DNA from: Lichenostomus cassidix
Taxonomy: Eukaryota > Chordata > Aves > Passeriformes > Meliphagidae
Length of the DNA: 64,000 nt
Assembly: GCA_008360975.2 (NCBI GenBank)
Contig: CM039179.1
Span: 47,250,359 to 47,314,358, forward strand
Reading direction: 5' to 3'
The translations under genes were made by a program, and so were the position numbers. The first letter of the stretch is position 1, and each line of letters begins with the position of its first letter. Positions 48,642 to 61,274 of the stretch are shown here, in pieces. Below the pieces are notes generated by a model. It had not been told where the DNA came from. It was given only the letters and a program-made list of their open reading frames with translations, and did no database searches.

Positions 48642-51600
48642 AAGTAAACACAAACTTTCACACAAATTTTAGTTTGATTTGTCTTTCCAGAATTAAATAA
48701 TAGAAATTGCAGCTTTTATAATTCTGAAGAAAATTTTCTGGAAACAGGTTTTCAGCAATTAAGTTAGATGAAACAGTCTTTAGTAGAAAAGTAAAAAACA
48801 AAAAAGGGATTTAAACATCTGAAATGTAGAAAAGAGCATTCATGAAGATTTTACTGAATTGCACAGTCTAACCCCATCAGCATCAGGGTTAATTAATGTC
48901 ACTACTATTTATTTTTTCAGTCATCATTCAGCAAAGGACAGAAAATGCTCTAGATATTTTAAAGAGGAAGCACAACTAGGTAGTTATTAACCAATGTTAT
49001 TGTGTCTAAAACTGAGCTGAAAATAAACATGTGTTAGAAAATTCATGACCAATGTTGGAGCTAATAGCATGTAGTGTGTAGACTTCAGTATCAAGCATAA
49101 TATCCAATCTGTAATAGAAGAAACCATGAGTATGTATATTTTTAGAGCAATAAGAATGTTTTGAATTCAACCTGACTAGACTATATCAGAAATACTCTCA
49201 GAGAGGATGTTTTCCATGTTATTTATAAACCCATGGTGTTAATGATTTATTTTAGTCAAGCAGGTGCAGTGCTATAATTCAGGGCATAACAAATGAAATA
49301 TTTAGTGAGTCTTGCACCAACTAATCAAAGTGAAAAAAAAAGGCAAAGGGAACAGTCAGAGATTACACAGTTTGAGATGAGAATGCAGTTTCTGTGAACA
49401 GTAAATATGTTGAAAGTGAAATTCTGGTTCTTTGTATTAAACAATAAAAATATTTTAAATATGGGCTTCTCTTTCTTAATTAAATTTTAGACTGTAGATC
49501 AAAACCTATTGCAGTGCACTCTTGCAGTGAATGCACTTATCAGAGAATCAGTCTTTTCTCACTGGTTGAATTTTAAAGAATTTTGCAAACCAAATGTACC
49601 TTCGAGGTAACATTTTCTATTTCTCTGCTCACACTTCAGAGATGCACGTCTAAGCACTTAAAGTTAGGGTAGGAGTTTAAAGTACTGTTCTGATGGGCTA
49701 GAAATTATTTTTTCAGCTTTCTCTGTCATTCATTAAGGAAGAAAATATCCATGTAGCATAGGAGGAATGTAAAGTGTTATGATAAAGACCAGTGAAGTAC
49801 ATAGTGCACAATGTATATTAAGACCAAATTTTATACAAGGAACATGGTTTTGACAGTGAACAATAAAGATTATGAAACCCTTAATATGAATTAATGCAGA
49901 AACTTCTTATATAAGACAAACTATTCTTAGTACAGGCTCAGAAACGACCTTCCACCACAGCTCAGCTTCTTGTACAAGAGAAGTCTGAGGGAAGCAGCCA
50001 CTTCATACTTGGGATGTAGCTGCAATCAAGAACAGGTCAAACAAAACATAAAATCTATTTGCAGAAACTTGTGGAACTTGACCAAGAATCTTATAATTTA
50101 GTATTGTTTGGTTTAGAAGCGAAAGTGTATTTCCTGACTCAAGAAATATGGAAGTTGAAGACAATATAATTCAATTTTCTTCCCAGCATGTGGTTACCCA
50201 GCTGTCTCTGAGAAGTCACTGTCAAGCAAATATTGATAACTCTCCAAGAAACTCCAAATTTACCACACATTTAATTTCTGAGCAAGATAATGGGGTGATG
50301 GGAACTGGAGGAGTGGGTGGACCATGATCTGTGTCAAATGAGAGGGCACAGCAACATTCACTATATTAAACAACAGAGTTTGCCTCAAAATCATGCTTTG
50401 CTATGTGGTGGGGAAATCAGTTGCAAGTAGCTGATCTATGCCATAGTACTTCTTGTGGAGAGGGAAGCTGTAGGGTACCACAGACCCCCAAGGACAGGGT
50501 GACATGAGGCAGGGGGTGTCAGAGGAGCTAATGGAATCCTGAAGGACCTTATCCTTCCTCATCCTCCCCCCAGACATAACAGCATCAGAAATAGTGGTTA
50601 CAAATTTCTGAGAGAGAGGCCAATGTAGCAAGTGTAATCATATGGTCACAGGAGAGAGAAAACTGACATAAAGAACTTTAGTGCTATTCTTTGTGTGTCT
50701 GTCTGGATATACATACACATATATACATATTTGTTGATGTCCAAGGCTTGCAATGCATGCAGTGTTTACTTAACACATAAATTCACAGCCAAGGAATGTT
50801 GTTATTGTCAATGGAATTTGGCAAACCTGTATTCTGCATTCATCTGTTACTACTTGCCTTTTGTTTTCTTCATCTGTTACAGAATTAGTGATTCGAGTCC
50901 ATTCTGAACGTTTTATAATTTTATAATTTTGAGCATCTTCATGTGCTTCAGTCCTGTGTGGTGACTGTTCCCTAGTTTAGCTTAGGTGTTCATTCACTGA
51001 GGTCAAAGACATTTCAGTCATATTCACATCCCAATGTTCATGTGACATTCCAATATTTGGATTTAGGCCTTAAGACTGCAAGTCTATGGATGCCTCCTGT
51101 TTGATACAGAGTTCCAGTGTTTACTCAGGAAATGAAATGCACAGTTTTATGGGGGGTTTTTTATATATTTTGTTTGTCCCCACAAGGAGGTCAAATGGGT
51201 TAATCCACCTGCTGTTGTTTGGTAAAAATGGGAAGATTAGTTCCTACAGTTCCTTTGTCATTATTGAAGTTTTATGAATATGTTGTCATTTAAGGGGTTT
51301 ATTCTTTTTACCTACAGACAAATATATCACACTCTTACGTGTGAATGATTTGTTTGGTTTAGGATAAGAATGTATGCACAATGATTTTCTTAAGGAGGAT
51401 ATTGGCTACAATAAATTCTGTGGAAGAAGTGTTGCAATTTAGGAGTATTTCAACCTGCTATCTTCTCTTTTTTAAAAATTTATTTATTCACCTTTCTTGT
51501 GAATAAATCCTACAATAGTTTTTGTCAACATTTATATTCATGGTTTTTATATTTTGCAAATAAAGGCAAAAATTTCTACTCCTTCAAGCAAATCTTAAAT

Positions 51601-52922
51601 GGTAGGAAATGCTATAAGTGTTCTCTCTGTGAGGTTTTCTCTACTACAACACCTACTGCTATAAAACGTTATGAAGATGGAAATTTTCCATAAAAATTCA
51701 ATAAAATTGTCTAATAAGGATGTCCTAGGTCATACTGAAAGTCCTTGAATTCCCATCTTCCATGTCCAATTGAAAATAGGAATAAAGCATAATATTTCCA
51801 TTAATTTCTTAAAAGGCAAGTATGAATTATTTTTGTGCTTTACTGCCTACCAGTTTAGCTGTCACTGATCCTTTGCTGTGGCTGCTTTGCTGTCATGCTC
51901 TATTTGTAGTCACCTGCAGCCATAAAAAGCTGCCAGATACTGCTAAAAAAGCAGCACAAAAAGGCTTTGCACACATTTTGTCCTATTGTTTTGAAGAACT
52001 TTCCCTTTAAGAATACACTTTAGGAGAGATTTTTTAAGACATGTAATTGAATAATAATTAAAAATTGATTTTGCCATAAATAGTTTCTGCCATTTGTCAA
52101 ATTAATTGTCAATAACTTTCCATACTGGTTTGTCACATTTCAATGACTGAGCAGTTTTGAGCCAGAAAGACATTCTAAAACTTTTTTTTTTGTTTTTGTC
52201 CGAGTGCAAGGAACTGAATCAGGAATGGATTTCCACAGCCAGACCAGACATGGCACTGAGCTGATCTCCCTCCTTCTGGGGGCCATCCTTGCAAAGCTGA
52301 GTTGTGCACACCAGGCAGTGTAAGAGAGAACAGACCTACACCCTCTTTTTCCTTCCTTCTCCAAATACCACAGCACACAGTTTGTATGTGGACCAGAACA
52401 CAGACAGACAGAGGAGTCTGACACAGACTAAGTCTTCTCCACAGATCAGTATTATAGTTATTTAAACTCAGTCTTTTGTAAAGAGCACGATGTTGTTCTC
52501 CGTCCTGCATATAGTACAGATCTGATGCGATAGACCAATGATGAAAATGGTGAGGAGAAAGACAGGATGGGGGGTTTTGCTTCAATTCTTGCTATCTGGT
52601 GACATCTCATTGAATGCATAAGATAAGAAACAGGAGGGATTATTGTGAACTTTATCCCACAGAGTCAGGAGGATGTTTACTTCCACTTATCTGGTGGCTA
52701 CCTATGAGATGTTTCTCAATATCTGCCTGGAAGCAAACACACCTTTTTAAGAAGTCTTTGTCACCTCACTTTGGATTTATACTCAGTCTCCATGGAGACT
52801 GAGAAGCAAACGGATGTGAGCAGTCTTGACCAACAGGTGAGTTAAACAAAGGAAATGTCAAAGCAGGAAGATAGCATTCCTCCCTGCACAGCTATGTACG
52901 CGCTGAGCAGCTGAGGAGAGGA

Positions 52923-52939
52923 AGGCAAGGCAAGGCAAG
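52923..52939 (+). repeat. (GGCAA)3 pentanucleotide repeat
   Basis: Three tandem AGGCA/GGCAA units. Short, but exact. Confidence 0.7.
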
Positions 52940-55900
52940 AGGTAACAATTTTATTTTAGGAGCTATCTTCAGTACAGTTTCTGTGTATCTTAGTAAAAAA
53001 TTGAGAAAGTGAAGGAGAAAGGATAGACACCTACTATCCTGATCCCCAAGTCACTCTTTGTTGTTTATCCATTGATAATTTAATAGGAAGGACATGCACA
53101 CTGCAGTTAGCTGAGTCCAGCTGGATTCCACTTAAAGCTCTAAGGGCTCCACAGGCTCTTTGGATGAAAGATGCTAAATAGCATTTCTGTTCTGCTGTCA
53201 ATTTTCCATCAGTGTGCTAACCACCCAGCATCTCCCTCCTCTGTCAGCATGTGAGCCTGTGCTAATCAGCAGCACATGGACATAGTCATTGTGTCAAATG
53301 AAAGTAATCAGTGGTTTGACGAAATCCCATTTTTCAGTTTCTTCTCCAAGGGACTTGGGCAGTGTTTGAATGCCTGTGCACCTCATCTTGAATCCAAAAC
53401 TGCTTTGGATGACAGACAGACACCCATTTCCTAGCAACAGCAATCTGAGTGTTTGACTGTGAATCAAAACAGGAACTGAAGATTTCAAATAGGTAGTAAA
53501 GCTTAATGGCTTAGTGAATTTTAGATGCCTACAGGATTAAGCAAAACTGGAAATTGAGTGACTTTTAGGAACCTAAGTCACAGCATAGGCAGGGTTTGGC
53601 AGTGTGAATCCCACTCAACAATTTTATCATCTGAGAGTTAAATGGAGCAATTCAATCACCTACTGCAGCAGGCTGATTTTTTTGTTCTTCCACCTTCTGT
53701 GTCTTCTTAACAGAGAGCTTTGACCGGATTTTGAGCTTAGAAATACATATGAAAATGCCTAAACAGATTTTCTGCAACTGTATTTACAGATCACAGTTTG
53801 ACAGTCTAGGCCTCCAACATTCAGAATGTAGCCAGTACAATTGTATTTCTTTTCCCATGGTTGTGAACGAGTGATTATTTCAAAGAGTCCACCTGATTCC
53901 GAATGGAGTCACTGTGAAGCATTACCTCCAAACTTGACAACAGCATTCACCTTATTTGACACATTTTGGTGCTGTTGCAATAGCTGATAACACACAAGAG
54001 CAGGAGGGAGAGGACAAGGGGCTGAAACACATCCCAGGGAAGGAGCAGCAAGTGCTTGCACAAATCTTTCTTTCAGTTCAAGTATGTAAAGTGAGATAAA
54101 TGGTCAAACTGCAGACATACTGTATGCAGCAGGAGCCAAGGGCTGCTCCCCATATTGGCAGCTCCAGAAACCATCAGCACCGGATCCTCTCAGCAATCAC
54201 CAGCTTGGAAATGTGCTTCCATTGATTGTGATGGACATAAACCAGCTGAGTCTCAATGGTGAGAGAATAGAGGGAGGAAGAGACAGACAGCAGGACACAA
54301 ACAGCACCAAACACTGGGACCAGCTGCAGCCTGCAGGTCACACTTCCATGTCAACAAAAAAAATGTTATTTAATATTTTCCAAATACTGAAGTAATTCAT
54401 CACAAGGTATAAGTGGATCTATAATGTCTGAGATTGCCCGTTGAAGATTAACTGGATGTATCACATTTCCAGTGCAGCAACTTAAATGGGAAACAAAATA
54501 GCCTGAACCTCACAGGCAAGGCACTTATTCATTCTCTGCAGTAGCAGGGTTCCCATGCTGGTCAGCCTCAGCCATGTCATTTAGGAAATCTTCATGCCAG
54601 AACATTAGTATGCATGAAGGATGGTGCTAAAGCAGGACAGTGCCAGCCTGTCGGAATTCAGCTGATGTGAGAGTCTGATCAAATGTATGCAGCTGCCTTC
54701 ATCTAGTCTAGAGCCTGTATAGGACAAAATTACTGTGAATCACCAACTGAGACCAGAAGAACTTGATTATTGTTTAAACATAGACACAAACCAGCAGTGA
54801 ATGGATCACTACTGGAGGATGCCTCTAAAAATATCTACTTTCCTCTGCAGACAGGCTTCTAAAGGACACCAGGCTTCTCGCCTGTCAGAGGTGGCACTTC
54901 CAGAGAGGCAGAGTCACAGCGAGTTGCCTGCACTCACACACTGCACTTGCTTCACACAGCTTCAAGATTTTATAGCAGAACAAAGCCCTTTAAAATGCAC
55001 CGCTCAGAGGGAAGTCCCACACAAACTTTATAGAGAGGTGGAATTGTGCCACATACCCCAAAGTGTAGATGCAAGCAAAAGAGTTTGGAAGTAGCCATAA
55101 TTTCTGGCTTATTACTTTATAGCACATCTAACTCAATTGCTGTGTCAATTGTATCTAAAAAAGCCTAATAAATAATAATTCAACCCAGAGCCATCCAGCA
55201 AAGGTAATGACTGACATTTCTGTTCTGACTTCTGACTGTCTGCATCCCAGTTGGACTCCAGCACTGCTGACATTGCCTCAAGTCAAAAGCAGGGCTCAGG
55301 TAGTGACTGTGGAGCAAGACAGTTCTGACAGGAACTGCACTGCTGTCCCCTGTGTCATCCCTTCAGAATTGTCACTTCCTGGGAACATTGATTAAATGCA
55401 GCACTTGTATGCCACAGTGCCAGCTCTTCCATCAGACCTCAGGAGTGGGTTCATGTGCCCTACTGCAGGTGTCCAAATCTTAGATGGACAAGTCTGAATA
55501 CAGCAGACAGAAAGAGGAAAACAAATCCCTCAGCATTTAAGCGAAACCTCTCATCTGACCCCAAAACATTTATTTTTCACCCACAATGTTCCTTCAATAA
55601 ATTTTAAAATAATGCATTTCTACTGAGAATAAAGTTCAGTGCTGACAGTTTGAAAGTCTGGTACAGCTTTTTCTTCTATACACATCCAGTCATCTGGAAA
55701 AGCATTGCCAGAATCATTTGCTTAGAATGAAGAGGGAGGAGGACATGCCTGTTCTGGTTTTCTTCTTCAATTTTTTTTATTATTTTTAAGAGCTCTCTCA
55801 TTTTTCCGAGAGCAGTCCCAAGACTTGTCAATACACATCTATCTGAAACTGAAACATTAACAAGCAAGAACTGATGGATATGCAGCCAGCAAAATTTCAA

Positions 55901-58900
55901 GTTTCCTTCTGATAAAATTCCATCTTTCAACAGCTTTTTTAAGAGTTAACTTTGCACTGGAGTGAAGGAGAGGTGGCAAGGAACATTCCTTGATGTGTTG
56001 TCAAACAAAAAACTTCCCTAGCAATATGATTGGTTTGAATTGAGTTTCATGTAAATTTGAAATAAGCATGCCCCTTTTTTTCTTAGAAACAGTCAGCATT
56101 GTCCTGCATTTTCATACTACCCATCATACTTAACAGCACTCTCTCAGGGTGTCCAGCTGTATTTAGCAGAAACCAGCTCAGACCCAGCACAGACAAATTC
56201 TGCTCTAGAAGTCAGATATATTAATTAGTTAATAAGTGAAGGGCTGAAGGAACAAGCTTGACAAGAAACTTCCAAGTGATGTTGTCAGGACAGGGACTTG
56301 CCTCAGCATGATCCCAGCAAGAGAAACCACCAGGGAGAAGGAAAATTCCCCACCTAACATGCAAGGGTTGGTTATAGCCAAAGCTTTTGTCACAACGAGA
56401 GAAGCAGAGCAAAGCAGGACTTTGCCCTGCCTGGAGGAGATGTGAACTTCTGATCATTAAAAAAGGAGAATAACTGACAACTGACAAATCAATTTCCTTT
56501 ATCAGAGCTGGAGGTCTCACAATTAGCAAAGCTTAGGGCAATTACATGGCATTCTTCCCTTCTAGGTTTTGTGGGTTTGTTTAGGCATTACTTTACATTA
56601 CTGTATTACTCCTGCACTTTTCAGCCTGAAATGACTTTTCTGCTGTGTGCTGAGATCTCTGCCCTTGCAAGCTGATCTGTGCAGTCAGACCAGAGAAATT
56701 GCACATCCAAGGGGCTGTGCTGGGGACAGAGCTCCGCAGGATGAGGGTGTTGGAGATACCACAGTGGCAAGTGATGGTGGAGGAAGCCAGCTGCCACACA
56801 GGAAAACAAGTGCCAGATGAAAGAAGGGATTAACCCTTGAATTCAAAAAGGCAAGTGGAGATTATTAATTGACAGACAAAATGAAGAAAGGATTGATTTT
56901 AAAACTCCTGACTTGTGAGAATGCAGAACAGCACTGGACAGAATTAGCAGCAGCTCTAAAAGAGGTGAGAAAATCTATCCTGGGGAAGCGTTACAAGATT
57001 TGGTGCTGTCATTCCTCTTCAAGCTTTCCCATGAAAAGAAAAAACAAAAGACAAAAAACCAACCCAGGTTGATCTTGATTTGTGGGGGTTTTTTTGAAAG
57101 AAAAAAGGATAAATGGGTGATGTGTCATTCTGTATAATTCACACATTTCACCAGTTTGAAATATGCAACACTTTGTGCTCTTTGTGTCTGTGATGTGTCC
57201 TTACAGCATCCAAATCACCTCAGAGGCATACCTGGCTGTGCACACATGTCACAGGAGTGAGTCCCCGGTGTCCCTGCACACACACCTCTCCCCCCATTTC
57301 AAGTCAAAATAAACACAAGAGGCAAAAGGTCTGAAGAGACACCACAGCTACAGAGCTGAAATGTCCTTGTCTGCAGCGAGGCAGCATGTTGATGGGAACC
57401 TCATCCAGACATACCCACACTCTGCTCCACCAGGAGCTTTTACCACTTCTAAACACACTACTGAAGTTGGGAAGCCAGTTAGGAAGCTTTTACTTCAAAG
57501 TTGAACAAACTTCCTTCCTTCCTACTGAGACATGGACTGGAAATACTGTCTGCTTCTAGCCAATAGCAAAGTATTTAAGGCTCAGCTCTGGTTTTGAGAA
57601 GTGGAGGAGAGCAGGAGCAAAAGGAAAGGAAGCTCTGCCTCGACTCCAGCATGTTTATTTCATGCCACTGTCAAAACTGCACAAATGGAGACACAGGTGA
57701 GCCCAGCTCACTTGGCAAGTAGTTTGGATGTGCCTGCATTGGGTGATGCCATGTCCAAACACCTGCCTTTTCTCCTGAACCCACACCACAGCCTTTCTGA
57801 TTTCTCGTCCCCACAGGAAAACATGTGAATAAAAGATTTCCTTGTTCTACAGGGTGTTGAAAATGTGAATACATGAAAGACAAAAGATGGTTGGACCCCA
57901 TATTCAGGGAATCATCATTCTGTTCTGCAAGAATTATTTTAGCAAAAAGCATCTGACTGTTACCAATTCCAAGATTTTTTTTTTTAAGTGCCAAAATGTG
58001 TGTACAAATGCATTTTAAGAGAAAACCCAATCGAGAAAACCTAATACGCTCTTCTCTTTGAAAAGAACAGATCCTTCTCTGTGCTGATTTTTTTAAAAGT
58101 CCTTAAAAAACAATAACCTGCCCTTCAGCACTGCCACCCCCGGACTGTTACCCATGTGCCTAACTAATCAAAGTGCTGTGTTATGATTGCCATGGTGACT
58201 GCAATCCAACAGCTGCCTTGACATTTCATCTTCAGCTGCTTTCAAAATGCTTTCTTTTAGCCAAGGAAAACTTTTCACAATTATTAATTTTTTTAATATA
58301 CACTGTTCCCTCCACTTACAAAACAAACATTCAGGAAAAGAATCAGTGGAAACTGTCTCAGTTGTAACAATATATTTTGCTAATTGCTTTTATTTTCCTC
58401 TCAAGCAATTTTAAATGTTCCTGAGGCTCTAAACTAAAAAGCTTATGTTTTATTTTGGGGATCAACTGATGATTGTGCACTGCTGTGTAGGGTCACTAGG
58501 GCTGGCCAGGAGCAACCTCCAGCCCTCAGGTGCAAGGGCAGCTGCCCAGCCCTACCCAGCCTCCTTGCAGGGATACACCTCAGCCTCTAAGACACCCAAA
58601 TATTGCCATCTCCCATTGTTGTCTCCCAGTTTTGCTGCTCACTCTCCCACCAATGCTTTCATCTCCATGCACACTTCTCATGGAACTTTAAGGCTGTTGC
58701 TACTTCTCCTGTCTTTTGAGAAGGTGAGAAGATAAGAGAAGATGACTAAACATTCAGTGTCTGTTTCTTCCTGCCCTAAAAGAGGGAAGATTGTGCATTA
58801 TGAAGCACCTGGCTGGTATGGAAGCCCCCAGGAAAGATTTTGGAGAAGCCAAAGAGGGTGCAGAGGTGAAAGATCATGGTCCCCCACTCGTGGCATAGTC

Positions 58901-59343
58901 ATAGGGTTTAGCATCTGAAGTGGCTACGTTTCATGTACAGACAGGGATAAGAAGGTGCCACAAAGATTTTAAGGACATACAGAGGAGCTCTGCTATCTGA
59001 TGATTCATATCTCTGCTATTCATCTCAAAAAGAAGCATTTTTTTTAAATAACTAAGCTGGTTGCCCCCTTTCTTTTCCAAAGGAGGGAAGGTCACAGGTT
59101 CCTTTGAGCAGCCTGGGAAATGTAAGAAAAACCTTTTCTGCAGCCTTTCAAAGCACTTGCCCCCAGAGATGCTTTCCCATCCTAGCCTGCACTTGAGGAT
59201 GTCTCAGATAGACTGGTGCCAGGAAGGTGTGGCTGGAGACATGCTGGGGCATGGAGATGTGCACAGGACATATTGAGAAGAGATGGATTCAAAATCCTAG
59301 TAGGTTGGATCATCTGCATCTTGGCGAAGGTAGGAGATGCATG

Positions 59344-59367
59344 ATGTGTGTGTGTGTGTTTTTGTGT

Positions 59368-59398
<31 letters not shown>

Positions 59399-59399
59399 C
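59344..59399 (+). repeat. (TG)n microsatellite
   Basis: Two TG tracts, about 9 and 17 units, separated by TTTTTG and TATG interruptions. Highly likely to vary in length; Z-DNA-prone. Confidence 0.95.
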
Positions 59400-59511
59400 T
59401 GAAAGGATTTTGACAACAGCATAAAGTTAAAACTCTGAGCCATTTGGGCTGAGAAGGAGTAGGGCTTGAAATGAAAGCGTCAAACCACTTTTTAACAATT
59501 TTTCTTTAATT

Positions 59512-59556
59512 ATAAATTTAATTATAAATTTTCTTTAATTATAAACTTACTGACAA
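59512..59556 (+). repeat. AT-rich duplicated TTTAATTATAAA motif
   Basis: TTCTTTAATTATAAA occurs at both ends of the segment, with a third TTTAATTATAAATT between them. The core TTTAATTATAAA is nearly palindromic. Confidence 0.8.
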
Positions 59557-60052
59557 AGCTGAATTAAAGTCCCTTACCTGAAAAGCATGTATGGTTAACA
59601 AGAGGAAGAAGGAGAACACCTTCAGAAGCAGTCAGCTTCCTGTCTTGTGTTTTTGAAGTCGAGCTGATGGCTCACAGAACAGATCTCAAATATGTATATA
59701 TATAGTCTCCACAGCTAAAAGTCGTCTATTTTAAAAGACAAGTGTTTGCTCACACGAGGAACATTGTACTCAAGCGTTCAGACTTTGTGATCCATATGGA
59801 TTTCATCAACTTGTTTGCCAGGAATTTAAGAAAAACAAACTTTATTCATGTTCTTTAGAGAAATGAATCCACTTCATGGTCTACGCAAAAAGAAATACAG
59901 CTTTGGAAAAAAAAACCCAGGGCATTCCTGGAACTGGAAGGTCAGAGAGCCAAAATAATGGATCTACTTAATATGTGAAATGAGTGACTTGCAGTGGCAT
60001 CTTTATCAACACTGGAAGTACACACTTTCAGCTTAGAAAGTTGAATTGTGTG

Positions 60053-60108
60053 ATTTCATATGTGTGAAATTGTGTGATTTCACATAACCTGAAATATGTG
60101 ATTTCAGG
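60053..60108 (+). repeat. Three interleaved perfect inverted repeats
   Basis: ATTTCA/TGAAAT (60053-60058 with 60065-60070), TGTGAAAT/ATTTCACA (60063-60070 with 60077-60084) and CCTGAAAT/ATTTCAGG (60088-60095 with 60101-60108), with loops of 5 or 6 bases. The motif GTGATTTCA occurs three times. The hairpins share arms, so the first two are mutually exclusive. Confidence 0.85.
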
Positions 60109-60258
60109 TCACATCCCATACAGGACCCCCAAGCATGAAGAGCTTTCACAAGCCCTCCTAGAGCCAGGCACAGCCACTGCTCTGAGATCAGCATTTACCT
60201 TCAACTTAAAGATGGGGTATATAATCCACTAGAAGCACATGTACCTGGAGCTAAAGTT

Positions 60259-60308
60259 TGAGATGAGATGAGATGAGATGAGATGAGATGAGATGAGATG
60301 AGATGAGA
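60259..60308 (+). repeat. (TGAGA)10 pentanucleotide microsatellite
   Basis: Ten perfect TGAGA units without interruption, 50 bases. Purity over this length suggests recent expansion and probable length polymorphism. Confidence 0.97.
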
Positions 60309-61181
60309 CCTATTCCAAATTACCCTGTAACATGCCTTGGTATATTCATTTGTGTGTAAAGAATTTAGTTGTATAACCCTAAGTTTGATTTTCCAAGCTT
60401 GATAAAAACCTGTGGACCTCTACATAAGTTATCAGTATTTTGTTTTCTGTATCACAAAGAACAGGCAGCTTCTGGAAGATGTGTTAACATACAGTGCTAG
60501 TGCAAACAGAGGCATTTATCTCCAATGACACTTGCTTTAAAAGTACAGTTTAATGCAGGAAATATAAATTCTGATTCATTCTTAAAGCAAATAATTAAGC
60601 AGATTAATCTCTATACTGCCCAAATTTAAATAGGCAGCCTAAAATTAATGCATTGCAAATCTTTAGTGTTGCAACATTATAGTATGGTATCTCATCAGCT
60701 TTTAAAGAAAGCTGTATTTCTGCTCCACGAGTGGTTTGTTACATTGAATTAATGTTGCATTAGGATCCTTTCAGTAAGTCAAATCACATTACTCACTCCT
60801 ATAGCATTCTTGGCAAGCATCAAAAAAACATTTTTAATACTTAAGAACTGCGGGATTGAGCCAGCCAGTGATCTGATGTTTAAAACAGGACTAGGCACCT
60901 TATGTCAAAATTCAAGCAGAGGGAAAAAAAAACAAAAACTGTTTAGGTTCTTAAGTCAAAAAGCACCTACCACTGGAAAATGTTTCTACATACCCCTGCA
61001 TCCTGAACAGAGCAGAATAGTTGAGCATTTTCTTCACATGTTAGTGTGACAAATAACTTGTGAAACCACAATCATTCTTCAAACAATACTGAGAAAAAAT
61101 CCATAGCTGATCTGTTCTTAGAAAATGAACCTGATCTATTTTAATGGTGCATGTGGGACCTGCAAAGCCTGGTGCTTTGCT

Positions 61182-61196
61182 GGGAGGGAGGGAGGG
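61182..61196 (+). other. Perfect four-tract G-quadruplex motif
   Basis: GGGAGGGAGGGAGGG: four G3 tracts with single-A loops, a pattern known to form very stable parallel quadruplexes. A perfect 8-bp hairpin lies 50 bases downstream at 61246-61274. Confidence 0.8.
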
Positions 61197-61245
61197 ACTG
61201 TCCCCTTCTGTCCCCAGCTGTAAAGGCCTCAGCAGTTTTTCCACC

Positions 61246-61274
61246 GTCCCTTTCTCTGCGCAGCGTAAAGGGAC
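61246..61274 (+). repeat. Perfect 8-bp hairpin with inner palindrome
   Basis: GTCCCTTT (61246-61253) pairs with AAAGGGAC (61267-61274). The 13-base loop holds the self-complementary CTGCGCAG at 61256-61263. No T-run terminator or known RNA family was recognised. Confidence 0.7.

Noticed and set aside
52175..52585. 136-codon minus-strand open frame, among the longest in the window
   Set aside because: Composition is irregular, there is no recognisable domain or ordered motif, and lengths of this order occur by chance in 64 kb read in six frames.
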